Source of the DNA: Campylobacter showae CSUNSWCD
Lineage (GTDB): Bacteria; Campylobacterota; Campylobacteria; Campylobacterales; Campylobacteraceae
Length of the DNA: 64,000 nucleotides
Direction of reading: 5' to 3'
NCBI RefSeq assembly: GCF_000313615.1
Contig: NZ_AMZQ01000011.1
Location: 1 to 64,000 of the forward strand
How positions within the stretch are numbered: the stretch's first letter is position 1; each line of letters starts with the position of its first letter. Made by a program: the position numbers and the translations under genes. The notes beneath the pieces are model-generated. The model saw only the letters and a program-made list of their open reading frames with translations. It did no database searches and had not been told where the DNA came from. Below, piece after piece: positions 24,873 through 34,299 of the stretch.

Positions 24873-25736
24873 TATCTGTTCTTGTGGTTTTTGCTATAAA
24901 GCTACCGATAAATAATTAGTCTATAGAATAGCTGTAGTGGTGCTACGCAAGGAAATTTTTGACACCAAAACAGGACAATGAAAAGAGCTTAATATAGGCA
25001 ACTCTGCTGGGGCTTTGGCGGGATTGCCTACATTATGGTAGTTCAAAATTTACCATATTGGTATCGTTTCATAAGGTGTTTTAAGCCTTTTTAATAATCG
25101 GTTTGTCTCTAAGTGGCAGCGGCGAAGTCATTAATCTCCATAAAGCCTTATGTGTATAAGGTTTAGCTTTAAATTTTATAAAATTTATATAATAGCGCAT
25201 AACTAGAAGCGCTTTTGTCAAATTTACTACATGGGCCTAAAAAATAAAGTAAAAACCAGATATATAAAAATAAGCAGATTTAAATTTAATGCTCGAAAAT
25301 TTCTTAAATTATAAAAAACTAAGCTTTTGTCAGTCTGCATTAAAAATACAAATTTAAAACTATATAAAATTTATAGCCGTCAAACCGCTCAAAAAATCAA
25401 AATTCAAACCATCAAACTCTTTCAAGAAAAATTAATATAACATTTTAAGTTTAAGCTCTATTTTAACTATAGAATAATAAAATAAAAAGTTAATACTTTA
25501 AAATTTAGAAACATTATCTAATTTATTTGGTGCTTGTATTTAAAAAATATATAATATTTAAAAGTTGCAATAATTGCGTTATTTTGGCTACTTTAAAGAT
25601 AAATTAAGCTAGCATGAATAGATAAAAATAACAAAATAGTAATAAAAAAATAAATAGAAAATTAAACTTTTAATTTAAATATCAGTTTAATTGCGCTATA
25701 GTTTCACTATTCAATTTCATCACAAGGAGTACCAAT
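24873..25736. other. Long non-coding region before aspA
   Basis: About 860 bases without a credible gene in any frame. The left half is of mixed composition, possibly an eroded gene; the right half is very AT-rich. A small perfect hairpin (25146-25151 with 25156-25161) and the aspA promoter are the only structures seen. No tRNA or att-like repeat was recognised. It may be the scar next to the element's right border. Confidence 0.5.
25697..25702 (+). promoter_or_regulatory. Promoter -10 of aspA
   Basis: GCTATAGT gives a TATAGT box 35 nt before the aspA ATG. The region upstream is a long A/T tract with periodic T-runs, as is usual for Campylobacter promoters. Confidence 0.5.
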
Positions 25737-27137
25737 ATGGGAACCAGAAGAGAACACGACTTCATAGGTGAGCTAGAGATAGCTGATAATGTATATTACG
25801 GCGTACAAACATTTAGGGCGCTTGAGAATTTTCATATGAGCGGACGACAGCTCAAAGACTATCCATATTTTGTAAAAGCATTTGCCCAAATCAAAAAAGC
25901 CGCAGCTCTGGCAAACAAAGAAGTTGGCGTTCTAGATGCGCAAAAAGCTGACGCTATCGCAAAAGCGTGCGACGAGATAATTGCGGGTAAATATTTAGAT
26001 CAATTCGTAGTAGACATGATTCAAGGCGGTGCGGGCACTAGCACCAACATGAACTCAAACGAAGTTATCACAAACATCGCGCTAGAAAGCCTAGGACATA
26101 AAAAAGGCGAGTATCAGTACCTTCATCCAAATGACCATGCTAACCTCGGTCAAAGCACCAACGACTCTTATCCAAGTTCGATTAAAGTCGCTACCTATGC
26201 GAAATTAACAGATCTTTTAAAGGCTATGGAGCTACTAAAAAGTGAGCTAGAGGCTAAAGCAAAAGATTTTAAAGACATCATCAAAATGGGTAGAACCGAG
26301 CTAGAGGATGCCGTTCCTACCACTCTTGGCAACACATTTAACGCATTTGCAAGCTACATCAAAAGCGATATCGAAAAAATCACAGCCGCAAGAGAGACTA
26401 TGGCTGTGCTAAATATGGGTGCAACTGCGATCGGCACGGGCATCAACTGCCATCCTGATTACAAAGTCGCCGTTCATAAAATTTTGAGCCAAATCACCGG
26501 CGTAAACTTCAAACCTGCAGACGATTTCATCGCAGCGACTCAAGACACTGCTGATTTTGTTCACGTTAGCGGCGCACTAAAAACTGCAGCCGTTCGCCTA
26601 AGCAAGATCGCAAACGACTTAAGACTAATGAACTCAGGCCCAAGATGCGGTCTTGGCGAGATAAATTTACCACAGATGCAGCCTGGCAGCTCCATCATGC
26701 CGGGTAAAGTAAATCCGGTCATCGCAGAGGTCGTAGGCGAGGCGTGCTACGAGGTAATCGGCAACGACGTAACCATCATGCTTTGCAGCGAAAGAGGCGA
26801 ATTTGAGCTAAACGCATTTGAGCCAGGTATCGCTTACGCGCTATTCAACTCGATCTTTATCCTTGAAAATGCGATGAAAACCCTAGCCGAAAAAGCTATC
26901 AGAAAACTAACCGCAAATCCTGAGGCATGCTTAAAATCAGTACTTGGCTCAGTCGGTATCGTGACTGCGTTTAACCCATACATCGGCTACGAAAAATCTG
27001 CAAGCATCGCTAAAGAAGCGTTGCAAACAGGCAAAGCCGTAGGCGATATCTGCCTAGAGAGAGGATATTTGAAAAAAGAGGAGATAGATAAGATCCTAGA
27101 GCCTAAAAATATGCTAAACCCTCACATGGGTAAATAA
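25737..27137 (+). CDS. aspA: Aspartate ammonia-lyase
   Basis: AspA converts L-aspartate to fumarate and ammonia in the cytoplasm. In Campylobacter this feeds amino-acid catabolism and fumarate respiration. The 466-residue length is normal. The fumarase/aspartase signature GSSIMPGKVNP starts at residue 317, and GAGTSTNMNSNEV and HPNDHANLGQSTND are present upstream. AAGGAG precedes the ATG. It is followed by dcuA, with a terminator-like hairpin between them, then a racemase gene, forming an aspartate-use module. Confidence 0.95.
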   Translation: MGTRREHDFIGELEIADNVYYGVQTFRALENFHMSGRQLKDYPYFVKAFAQIKKAAALANKEVGVLDAQKADAIAKACDEIIAGKYLDQFVVDMIQGGAGTSTNMNSNEVITNIALESLGHKKGEYQYLHPNDHANLGQSTNDSYPSSIKVATYAKLTDLLKAMELLKSELEAKAKDFKDIIKMGRTELEDAVPTTLGNTFNAFASYIKSDIEKITAARETMAVLNMGATAIGTGINCHPDYKVAVHKILSQITGVNFKPADDFIAATQDTADFVHVSGALKTAAVRLSKIANDLRLMNSGPRCGLGEINLPQMQPGSSIMPGKVNPVIAEVVGEACYEVIGNDVTIMLCSERGEFELNAFEPGIAYALFNSIFILENAMKTLAEKAIRKLTANPEACLKSVLGSVGIVTAFNPYIGYEKSASIAKEALQTGKAVGDICLERGYLKKEEIDKILEPKNMLNPHMGK

Positions 27138-27156
27138 TTTAGAATAAAGTCGTGGA

Positions 27157-27183
27157 GCGCCGAAGTCAAATTTGGCGCCTTTT
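27157..27183 (+). terminator. Weak terminator between aspA and dcuA
   Basis: GCGCC (27157-27161) pairs with GGCGC (27174-27178) around a 12-nt loop, followed by C and TTTT. It probably allows partial read-through into dcuA and so would set the aspA:dcuA ratio. Confidence 0.5.
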
Positions 27184-27224
27184 AAATTTAGTAAGTAAAA
27201 AAATCTAATACAAGGAGTTTTCCT

Positions 27225-28568
27225 ATGGATATAATGCTGATTTTACAGATTATAGTCCTACTTGGAGGTATCTATCTAGGCGTTAGGCTAGGTGGTATGG
27301 GCGTCGGATATGCCGGCGGTCTTGGTGTCGTTATCTTGGCGATGCTTGGTATGAAAGTGGATATGAAAGATATCCCGATGGACGTTATTTTAATCATCGC
27401 GTCCGTTATTTCGGCCATCACTGCGATGCAAGTCGCGGGCGGACTTGATTATTTGGTTCAGGTCGCATCTAAAATTTTGCGCAAGAACCCAAAACAAATC
27501 AACTACCTAGCGCCTATCGTTACCTATCTGCTTACGATCCTAGCAGGTACTGGTCACACTGCGTTTTCTATGATCCCGGTTATCGTAGAGGTTGCTAAAA
27601 CGCAAAACATCAAACCTAGCGCGCCTCTTGCGCTTTCGGTCGTTTCGTCTCAAGTAGCGATCACCGCCAGCCCTATATCTGCGGCTTTCGTTGCTATGAC
27701 CGGCGTTTGCGAGCCTCTTGGCGTTAGCTATCCGATGCTACTTTTCATCTGCATATCTACCACTTTCGTAGCTATGATCGTTACAGCCTTTATCGTAAAT
27801 AAATTTTACGATCTTGATCTCTCAAAAGACCCTATCTATCAAGACAGACTTGCTAGAGGCGCGGTCGCCGAGATCAAAGAGGTAGAGTATCAAGCTCTAA
27901 AACCTTATGCGAAAAGATCGGTTGCGATATTTGCCGTCGGCGTTTTAGTCGTCGTTTGCTATGCGCTCGTTATTTCAAAGAGCCTTGGCATCGTGGCAAA
28001 ACCTATCCTATCTAGAGACGCTGCTATCATCAGCTTTATGCTTACTATCGGCTTCCTTATCGCTACACTTTGTAAGGTCGATACTAGCAAATTGCTTTCA
28101 ACCAGCACTTTCCAAAGCGGTATGAACGCGTGCATATGCGTCATCGGTATCGCATGGCTAGGCACTACTTTTGTTAACGGACACATCGACAGCATCAAAG
28201 AGGTAGCTAAAAACGTCGTTACGCAGTATCCGTTTATACTAGCCGTCGCGCTATATTTCCTAAGCTGCTTGCTATATTCCCAAGCTGCAACCACTCGCGT
28301 TATGATGCCTGCGGTCGCTGCTGCGCTAGGTATGACTACGCCTGAAAACTCAGGTCAAATTTGGATCCTAGTTGCTTCATTTGCCGCTGTTTCAGGACTA
28401 TTCGTACTTCCTACGTATCCTACGACTTTGGGCGCTATCGCTATGGACGATACCGGTACGACAAGAGTCGGTAAATTTGTATTTAACCACTCATTCTTCG
28501 TGCCTGGCACCATCATGGTTGCTCTTTCGGTTGCGTTAGCATTCCTCATCGCTCCTGTTCTTATCTAA
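27225..28568 (+). CDS. dcuA: C4-dicarboxylate transporter DcuA
   Basis: This 447-residue inner-membrane transporter of about 10-12 helices exchanges aspartate/fumarate/succinate across the membrane in low-oxygen growth. The family-typical stretches AGGLDYL, QVAITASPISAA and MDDTGTTRVGKFVFNH match DcuA more than DcuB. The aspA neighbour agrees: AspA makes fumarate from aspartate that DcuA imports. AAGGAG lies a few bases before the ATG. A strong terminator follows. Confidence 0.93.
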   Translation: MDIMLILQIIVLLGGIYLGVRLGGMGVGYAGGLGVVILAMLGMKVDMKDIPMDVILIIASVISAITAMQVAGGLDYLVQVASKILRKNPKQINYLAPIVTYLLTILAGTGHTAFSMIPVIVEVAKTQNIKPSAPLALSVVSSQVAITASPISAAFVAMTGVCEPLGVSYPMLLFICISTTFVAMIVTAFIVNKFYDLDLSKDPIYQDRLARGAVAEIKEVEYQALKPYAKRSVAIFAVGVLVVVCYALVISKSLGIVAKPILSRDAAIISFMLTIGFLIATLCKVDTSKLLSTSTFQSGMNACICVIGIAWLGTTFVNGHIDSIKEVAKNVVTQYPFILAVALYFLSCLLYSQAATTRVMMPAVAAALGMTTPENSGQIWILVASFAAVSGLFVLPTYPTTLGAIAMDDTGTTRVGKFVFNHSFFVPGTIMVALSVALAFLIAPVLI

Positions 28569-28587
28569 GGATTTTAGAGCTAAATTT

Positions 28588-28614
28588 AGCCGAGACTTCG
28601 CTCTCGGCTTTTTT
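28588..28614 (+). terminator. Intrinsic terminator of aspA-dcuA
   Basis: AGCCGAG (28588-28594) pairs with CTCGGCT (28603-28609), followed by a run of T. This is a classic rho-independent terminator, 19 nt after the dcuA stop. Confidence 0.8.
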
Positions 28615-28632
28615 AAATTTAAGGACTTTTTC

Positions 28633-29316
28633 ATGAAACGAATCGGAATTTTAGGCGGCATGGGACCGCTAGCTACGATAGATCTATACGCTAAGATCGT
28701 AGAACTCACAAACGCCGCAAAAGACCAGGACAACATCCCCATCGTAATCGACAACCATCCGCAGATCCCCGACCGCACGGCGTATATCCTGCACGGAGGC
28801 GAGGATCCGTTTCCTTTTATGAAAGAGTCCGCGACGAGGCTCAAAAACGCGGGCTGTGAGGCTATCTGTATAGCTTGCAACACGGCTCACTATTTTGCCA
28901 AGCGTCTAACCGACGAGTGCGGCGTAAATATCCTGCACATAGCTAAAATCGCGACCGCGTCGATAAAGTCAAATTTCCCGCACGCTAAAAAGATCGCCGT
29001 CATCGCCACCACCGGCACGACCGCGGCTAAAATTTACGAAAACGAGCTGATCGCCGCGGGCCTAGAGTGCGTAAAAATCCCCGAAAATTTGATGACAAAC
29101 ATCATGGACTGCATCTATAAAGGCGCAAAAGCAAACAAGCTAAAAGAGTACGTGGGTCTCTTTAACGACACGATCGCGGCTATCGAGGCTGACGCATATA
29201 TCGCGGCTTGCACGGAGATACCGCTATTTTTACCGTACGCGACGAAAAAAGATAAATTCGTAGACGCCACCCTCGAGCTTGCTAAAGCAGCCGTCAAATT
29301 CGGCCTAGAAAAATAA
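28633..29316 (+). CDS. Aspartate/glutamate racemase family protein
   Basis: This 227-residue member of the Asp/Glu racemase family interconverts L- and D-forms by two catalytic cysteines. These are C in IACNTAHYF (about residue 82) and C in AACTEIPLFL (about residue 196), in the usual contexts. The N-terminus GILGGMGPLAT is that of aspartate racemases rather than MurI. The position after aspA-dcuA fits a role in aspartate use, such as making D-aspartate usable by AspA. It has its own short leader. Confidence 0.85.
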   Translation: MKRIGILGGMGPLATIDLYAKIVELTNAAKDQDNIPIVIDNHPQIPDRTAYILHGGEDPFPFMKESATRLKNAGCEAICIACNTAHYFAKRLTDECGVNILHIAKIATASIKSNFPHAKKIAVIATTGTTAAKIYENELIAAGLECVKIPENLMTNIMDCIYKGAKANKLKEYVGLFNDTIAAIEADAYIAACTEIPLFLPYATKKDKFVDATLELAKAAVKFGLEK

Positions 29317-29318
29317 CC

Positions 29319-29345
29319 AAATTTGCGTCTAATCGGCGCAAATTT
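29319..29345 (+). other. AAATTT stem-loop at racemase 3' end
   Basis: AAATTTGCG (29319-29327) pairs perfectly with CGCAAATTT (29337-29345), right after the racemase stop. Unlike a standard terminator the T-run is inside the stem. Similar structures follow pflA, alaS and lon. Confidence 0.55.
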
Positions 29346-29346
29346 A

Positions 29347-29373
29347 CCCCCCCTTAAAACAAATTTTTATAAA
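29347..29373 (+). promoter_or_regulatory. Promoter with poly-C tract
   Basis: A run of seven C (29347-29353) lies 14 nt upstream of a -10-like TATAAA (29368-29373), 27 nt before the next gene. G/C homopolymers in Campylobacter mutate by slippage. Here the tract would alter the spacing or upstream contacts of the promoter. Confidence 0.45.
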
Positions 29374-29400
29374 ATCCAAGCTAAATTTAAAGGATAAACG

Positions 29401-30159
29401 ATGAAATTTGGCGAATTTAAAAATGCAAAAACTTTGAGCCTGGCAAGCCTGCTTTGCGAGCAAAACCCGCAGCTAGCGGAGCAGATAAAGCAAAATGAGT
29501 TTTTATATATCTCTTGCTTTGAGGATAAAATTTTAGGCGCCGAAAACCTCGTTCGCTGCGAGATCGGCTCGGTTAGCTACGTGCTGGCGCTGCTTTGCAA
29601 ATATTCACTCGACGCGGCTAAATTTGACGAGCAAACGCGCGAATACTTTGAGGGGCTTGACGAAGGATACCTAAGCGGCGAGTGCAACGTCGGTGAGGAG
29701 GAGTTTGAGCAGATCGCGGAGTTTTTAGATGAGTGCGAAAATATCGTGATCGATAGCTCCTTTTTGGCGCATTCGGACGCGAAAAACATATTCGAGTTTT
29801 TGCAAATGCTCGGTAAAAACGTCGTTTTGGCTGACGGCGAGCAGGGCGAGTTTAAAATGGACGGCAAGCTAACGCCGTTAAAAGAGCCTGAGAGCTTTGA
29901 CGGAAGCGTCGTGTTTTTTATGGATGAGGCGGGCGGTTCAAATTTGAACGGTGAAACGAAAGAACTAATCGGCTCGGCGTCGTTTGCTGCGGCTGCGAAG
30001 GTAAAAGACGGCGATACAGTGTGCGTGCAGGCTAATGGCGCCGACGTTGTGGCTAAATTTAAGCTAGAGCCGCAGATGAAGGGCACGGTCGCGCTTTGTA
30101 GGGTGAAATTTAGCGGATACGCCTTTAAGCTGGTTAAAATCGTAAAAACGGTGCAGTAG
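29401..30159 (+). CDS. Hypothetical acidic protein (252 aa)
   Basis: This 252-residue acidic cytoplasmic protein has no signal peptide or membrane helix. The N-terminal half is helical; the last 60 residues (KVKDGDTVCVQANGADVV) resemble the beta-barrel C-terminal domain of molybdopterin oxidoreductases and NuoG-like proteins, but this is weak. AAAGGATA precedes the ATG. In other Campylobacter the flagellar gene pflA follows the nuo operon, so a relic or subunit related to complex I is conceivable, not shown. Confidence 0.6.
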   Translation: MKFGEFKNAKTLSLASLLCEQNPQLAEQIKQNEFLYISCFEDKILGAENLVRCEIGSVSYVLALLCKYSLDAAKFDEQTREYFEGLDEGYLSGECNVGEEEFEQIAEFLDECENIVIDSSFLAHSDAKNIFEFLQMLGKNVVLADGEQGEFKMDGKLTPLKEPESFDGSVVFFMDEAGGSNLNGETKELIGSASFAAAAKVKDGDTVCVQANGADVVAKFKLEPQMKGTVALCRVKFSGYAFKLVKIVKTVQ

Positions 30160-30459
30160 CTAGCAATTTGGCGGATGGATTTATCCGCCGAGGCTATGTA
30201 AAATTTAATCTCAAAACTCGGCGTCATAACGTCAAATTTGACTCGGCAGGTATGGTTTTTGGCTGGAGGAGCGGGTAAAATTTGACTGCCGAACTAAAAA
30301 CCGTTCGCAACCGCAACGCTTTAAAATCCAAATTTTCTCTTATGCCAAAGTTAAATTTAGGCTAAATAAAATTTAATTCAGATGCGTGAAATTTAGTAAA
30401 AAAATCGCCTCAAAAGCGCGTGATATTCGCTTTTATAGCGCTTTTTAAACGAAAAAGGG
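30160..30459. other. Non-coding region before pflA
   Basis: About 300 bases with no credible gene on the plus strand. It holds many copies of the AAATTT hexamer within short inverted motifs such as GTCAAATTTGAC, then a purine-rich block leading to the pflA promoter. Confidence 0.5.
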
Positions 30460-30465
30460 TATAAT
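30460..30465 (+). promoter_or_regulatory. Promoter -10 very close to pflA start
   Basis: A perfect TATAAT ends only 6 nt before the pflA ATG. If this box is used, transcription would start at about the A of the ATG, so the mRNA would be leaderless. No ribosome binding site is visible before the ATG, which agrees. Confidence 0.5.
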
Positions 30466-30471
30466 GGCCGC

Positions 30472-32844
30472 ATGAGAAAATATTTTTTGATTTTTTTACC
30501 GATTTTGGCGTTTTCTTTTAGCCTGAGCGTAAATTCGGGCGCAGAGGACGGCAGGCCCTACACAGTGATAAACATCAGCGACGAGAAGGAATTCGTCTGC
30601 AAAGAGGAGATCCTCGCCTACGACCGCAAGCTGTATTTTTGCGATGTAGCTAGCGGTGCGCTGCCGAAAGTCGACGATAAAATTTTAGCCCTAGCTGAAG
30701 TTAGATTTCGCGAGGAAAAGGACGGTATGCGTATCTACGTCGTGCCGCGTGCGAGCTCCCGCCTGATCTCGTCTAACGAGCCTCTTTATGGCGCGCCCAC
30801 AGTGCTGTTTAGTAAAAACGGCGGCGCAGCCAAACGCCACGCCATCGTGATAGATCAAAATTTAAGCGAATTTAAAAAGCAAACAAACGCGGGGATAAAT
30901 TTCGCCCCGATATTTGAGCAGATGACCGCTCCTAGCGTCGGACCGCTCGATCTAAACAAAGCCCCGATAGAAAGCAGCGATAGCAACGACATAAATATGT
31001 ACCTGGATGTGAAAAAAAGCTATGATGCCAAACGCTACGACGACACGATAGCCACGATCCAGACGGCGCTAAGGCGCTACCCAAACAGCATTTTTGCCAG
31101 CGAGTTTTTGCTATACAGACTGCGCGCTTTGGATAAAATTTTAGACTCGCAAAATAGCTTTGAAGGCCTTGGCGCGGCGGATGTCGCAAGCGAGGGTCGC
31201 GCGTGGATGAGGCGGTTCGTGTCGGACGAAAACTATCCCGAGGTGCTCTATCTAGTGACCAAAGCCTACCTCAGACAGGAGCTCGTTAGCGACGCGAACT
31301 ACACGCTAGATATCCTCATGAACGAGCATCCAAACTCAAATTTTACCAAGCTAGCCGTCCTTGAGTTTGCCGACAGGCTCTACGTCACGGGCAGGCAGGA
31401 CGAGGCGGTAAAGATGTACGAGGATGTGCTATACTCGGCGCAGACGCTAGATGTCGCTAGCCGTGCGGCTCTGAGCCTCGTGCAAGGCAGCATCGACAAG
31501 GCCAAATTTGACCGCGCCAAGGACTTTATGCTTAAAATCTTAAACAGAAATCAAGAGTACCTGCTAAACGACGCGTCCAAGCTAACGACGCTGGCTGGGG
31601 TATTTCACGAGAAAAATATGGACGATATCGCCGCGAGGATATATGAAATTTTACTCGCGCGCCTAAATAAAAACGACGATGAGTATGAAACCGTGCTAAA
31701 AAATCTAGGTATCGCACTAACGGGCACGCCAGACACGCAAAAAGCATACGAATATCTAAAAAGATACCAAAGCGAGTTTGCGGACGGACAGTATGCCGCT
31801 ATCGTGCAAAATGCGCTAGATAAGCTATTTTTCGCTAGAAACGACGAGAACAACGCGACCAAGCTGCACGAGCACTACGACGCGCTCATCGAAAAATACG
31901 GTAAAACGGACGTCGGCGCCAAGGCGCTAAAAGAGCAGGTCGCGCTCTATCTAAAAGAGCGTAAATTTGACTCCGTCCTACGCTATACCCAGGCCGTGCG
32001 CGATCTAAACGATACGGACGCTAGTGCGGTATTGGATCAGGCGGCGTTAAATTTGGCAAATGAAGCCATCCGTCAAAACGACTGCGTTACGGCTGTAAAT
32101 TTGACCGAAAACTACGGCGTGGGCGAGAAAATCGGAGCTAAATTTAAGCTCTTTGACTGCTATATGCGCCTTTCTCGCTTCGCCGCCGCGCACGAGCTCG
32201 CCTCGCAAAATATCCTTGCGCCAGACATGCTCGACCGCGTGGAGTGGCTCATCAAACTAGCCTCCGTTTTGATAAAGACGCAGAAGTATAACGACGCCTT
32301 GCGCGTAGCCGACGAGGCGCTGGCTATCGCGTCTAGGCAGGAGTATGCCGACGTCTCGCCCGTGCTTTTTTATAGATTTGAGGCGCTGATGGGGCTAGGC
32401 AGGCTCACAGATGCCGTCGCGACGATAACGGCCGTCGAGACGCTACGCAAAAACGACTTTAAAGTCATCGAGCTCTACGACCGCATGGCCGAGGCGACGT
32501 ACGGCGCGAACGACTTTTTAAACGCGTCGGTTTACGCCAAAAAGGCGATCGACCTACAAAAACGCCTGCATATCGCCACCTTTAGCCCGAAAATCGACTT
32601 TGAGTACATCGGCTCACTAAGCAAGCTAGATAGGCTGGACGAGGCTTTGCAAGCCGCGCAAGATCTCGTAGATACGCGCCTAGATCCCGAAAATAGACTA
32701 CGCGCGCTAGCTCAGATCTCGGAAATCTACATCAAACTAAAACGCGAAAACGAAGCAAAGCCGTATCTGCAGGAGTGCGTCAGCTCAAATTTGCAAAGCT
32801 CATGGAAGGCCATCTGCGCCGAGCAGATGAAGCTCGTGGAGTAA
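30472..32844 (+). CDS. pflA: Paralysed flagella protein PflA
   Basis: This 790-residue periplasmic protein has a signal peptide (cleavage near AFSFS) and a long series of helical TPR-like repeats from about residue 180 to the end. Size and architecture match Campylobacter PflA (about 790 residues), a scaffold of the flagellar motor disks needed for stator placement and motility. No SD sequence is seen. The gene is unusually GC-rich. It is not next to other flagellar genes. The call rests on length, domain layout and the genus. Confidence 0.75.
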   Translation: MRKYFLIFLPILAFSFSLSVNSGAEDGRPYTVINISDEKEFVCKEEILAYDRKLYFCDVASGALPKVDDKILALAEVRFREEKDGMRIYVVPRASSRLISSNEPLYGAPTVLFSKNGGAAKRHAIVIDQNLSEFKKQTNAGINFAPIFEQMTAPSVGPLDLNKAPIESSDSNDINMYLDVKKSYDAKRYDDTIATIQTALRRYPNSIFASEFLLYRLRALDKILDSQNSFEGLGAADVASEGRAWMRRFVSDENYPEVLYLVTKAYLRQELVSDANYTLDILMNEHPNSNFTKLAVLEFADRLYVTGRQDEAVKMYEDVLYSAQTLDVASRAALSLVQGSIDKAKFDRAKDFMLKILNRNQEYLLNDASKLTTLAGVFHEKNMDDIAARIYEILLARLNKNDDEYETVLKNLGIALTGTPDTQKAYEYLKRYQSEFADGQYAAIVQNALDKLFFARNDENNATKLHEHYDALIEKYGKTDVGAKALKEQVALYLKERKFDSVLRYTQAVRDLNDTDASAVLDQAALNLANEAIRQNDCVTAVNLTENYGVGEKIGAKFKLFDCYMRLSRFAAAHELASQNILAPDMLDRVEWLIKLASVLIKTQKYNDALRVADEALAIASRQEYADVSPVLFYRFEALMGLGRLTDAVATITAVETLRKNDFKVIELYDRMAEATYGANDFLNASVYAKKAIDLQKRLHIATFSPKIDFEYIGSLSKLDRLDEALQAAQDLVDTRLDPENRLRALAQISEIYIKLKRENEAKPYLQECVSSNLQSSWKAICAEQMKLVE

Positions 32845-33202
32845 ATTTATCCTTATTTTACTTTTAAGCCCGCTCAAATTTAGCCTGAAAACTCGGCTAA
32901 ATTTGAGTCTGATCGCCGTAAATAGGCGGCGCGCTTCTAACCATTGCACTAGGGCTTGGCTTGTGCAGGACGCGGCGCTATCTTTTTATCCGTAGATATC
33001 TTACGGAAAACGGGTCAAATTTAAAGTGATTTGACATTAAATTTGACTTTTTGTCTGATTAAATTTGCCAAGCGGCGGCAAAACGTAAAATTTTCAAAAC
33101 GTAGCTACGTTTTTGCTATCAAATTTAATCCCCAAATTTAGGCGCTTTACTACGTCAAATTTGGTTTAATTTCTAAAATAAGCGCTTGTAAAGGAGCTGG
33201 CC
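32845..33202. other. Non-coding region after pflA
   Basis: About 360 bases without a gene. It starts with the 13-bp AAATTT stem-loop and carries several other AAATTT copies. The next gene is expressed from a weak AT-rich zone ending with AAAGGAG at 33190-33196. Confidence 0.5.
32873..32907 (+). other. Perfect 13-bp AAATTT stem-loop after pflA
   Basis: CTCAAATTTAGCC (32873-32885) pairs perfectly with GGCTAAATTTGAG (32895-32907) around a 9-nt loop, 29 nt after the pflA stop. No T-run follows. It is a likely transcript end or stability element. Confidence 0.6.
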
Positions 33203-34299
33203 GTGAACGCAAAATTTCAAGCCGAGATGAAAGAGCTGGACGAGAAATTTGCCGCAATCTCTGAGGATGATAAAAGGCAGTATGATAGGCATAGATTTAT
33301 CAGGCGGGCGGTTATGATGTACTGGTCGTCGACGTTTGCCTTTTTTTATCTTTTTTCGATCCTAGCGTCGTATATGGAGTCTTTTTTTATAAGCAACGGC
33401 ATAGAATTGCCGCCTGAAGTTTTTAGCTACATTTGGGGTGCCGTGATGATAGTTGCGCCTATTTTCTGGACGATTTATGTTTTAAAACGAGATCAAACCA
33501 AACGATACAGCTATCTTTTTGTGAGGGATCAGTGGGATAGTTTTCTAGCCTTTAGGATAGAAAATTTTGCCAGCATAGTTTTGATTTTATATCCGGTTTT
33601 GCTTATTATCGGGTCGTTTTTCGTGAAGGATAGCGGCGGCGAATACGGCGATTATGCGTTTTTATATGGCCTTGTCGTAGCTCCGATTTGCTTGCTTGTT
33701 TTTGCGATATGCTACTCTCGCAACAAAAGCTCATATGAGCCCGCACCCGAAGCTGCAGATCTTCGCAGGGGGTCTGGCTTAGTAGCTCAAAGCGCGAAAT
33801 CAGTAGAGGAAAGACTCGGCGAGCTAAACGACCTGGACGTGGAATTTGATCAAATACCTTGGGACCAAAAAACCGTTACGACGTGCATAGACTTATCAGG
33901 CGCGCTAGTATGGCGTTTATCGGGTTTGTGCTTATGGTTTCGTGGTTTGCGAGCTTTATAGGAAACATCTTAGGAGCTGCATACCTTGGTGTTGTGTTGA
34001 TTTTGCCGTATTTTTTCACGAAAATTTACCTAAAAAGCCACCCAACTAAAAAATACAGCAAATTTTTTATAAAAAATCAGCGACTTTGCTTGGTGATTTT
34101 TACGGTTGGAAATTTAGCTAGTATTGCTTTGATCTTGTACCCGCTTGTGCTCATAGTAGCGGCTCTGATCGCTAGAAATGACGAAAAGACGGTGAGTTTG
34201 CTTTTGGATGGCTCAAACGTATTGTCGGCTTGTCTGGTTGTCTTTGCGGCATGCTATCTGTCTAACCGAAGTACGTATATACCAAAAGACGAAGCGTAA
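33203..34299 (+). pseudogene. Frameshifted tandem-duplicated membrane protein gene
   Basis: Two frames together encode one protein of about 365 residues built from two similar halves: each has RYDxHRxIRRA (first half around QYDRHRFIRRA), about three to four membrane helices, and a TKKYSK-like loop. The first frame starts at GTG 33203 behind AAAGGAG and drifts into nonsense after about residue 225. The second frame takes over near 33870. Adding one A to the six-A run at 33867-33872 restores a single frame. It may be a pseudogene, a phase-variable gene or a read error. Function unknown. Confidence 0.7.

Noticed and set aside
25146-25161. Terminator in the gap before aspA
   Set aside because: The 6-bp AT-rich hairpin is weak and is far from any gene end.
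24873-25736. tRNA or attachment site at the right border of the element
   Set aside because: No cloverleaf-like sequence or repeat of the left side was recognised; the left end is outside the window.
29577-30227. 216-codon minus-strand frame opposite the 252-aa gene
   Set aside because: Ser/Pro/Thr-rich antisense translation; the plus-strand gene has a ribosome binding site and promoter.
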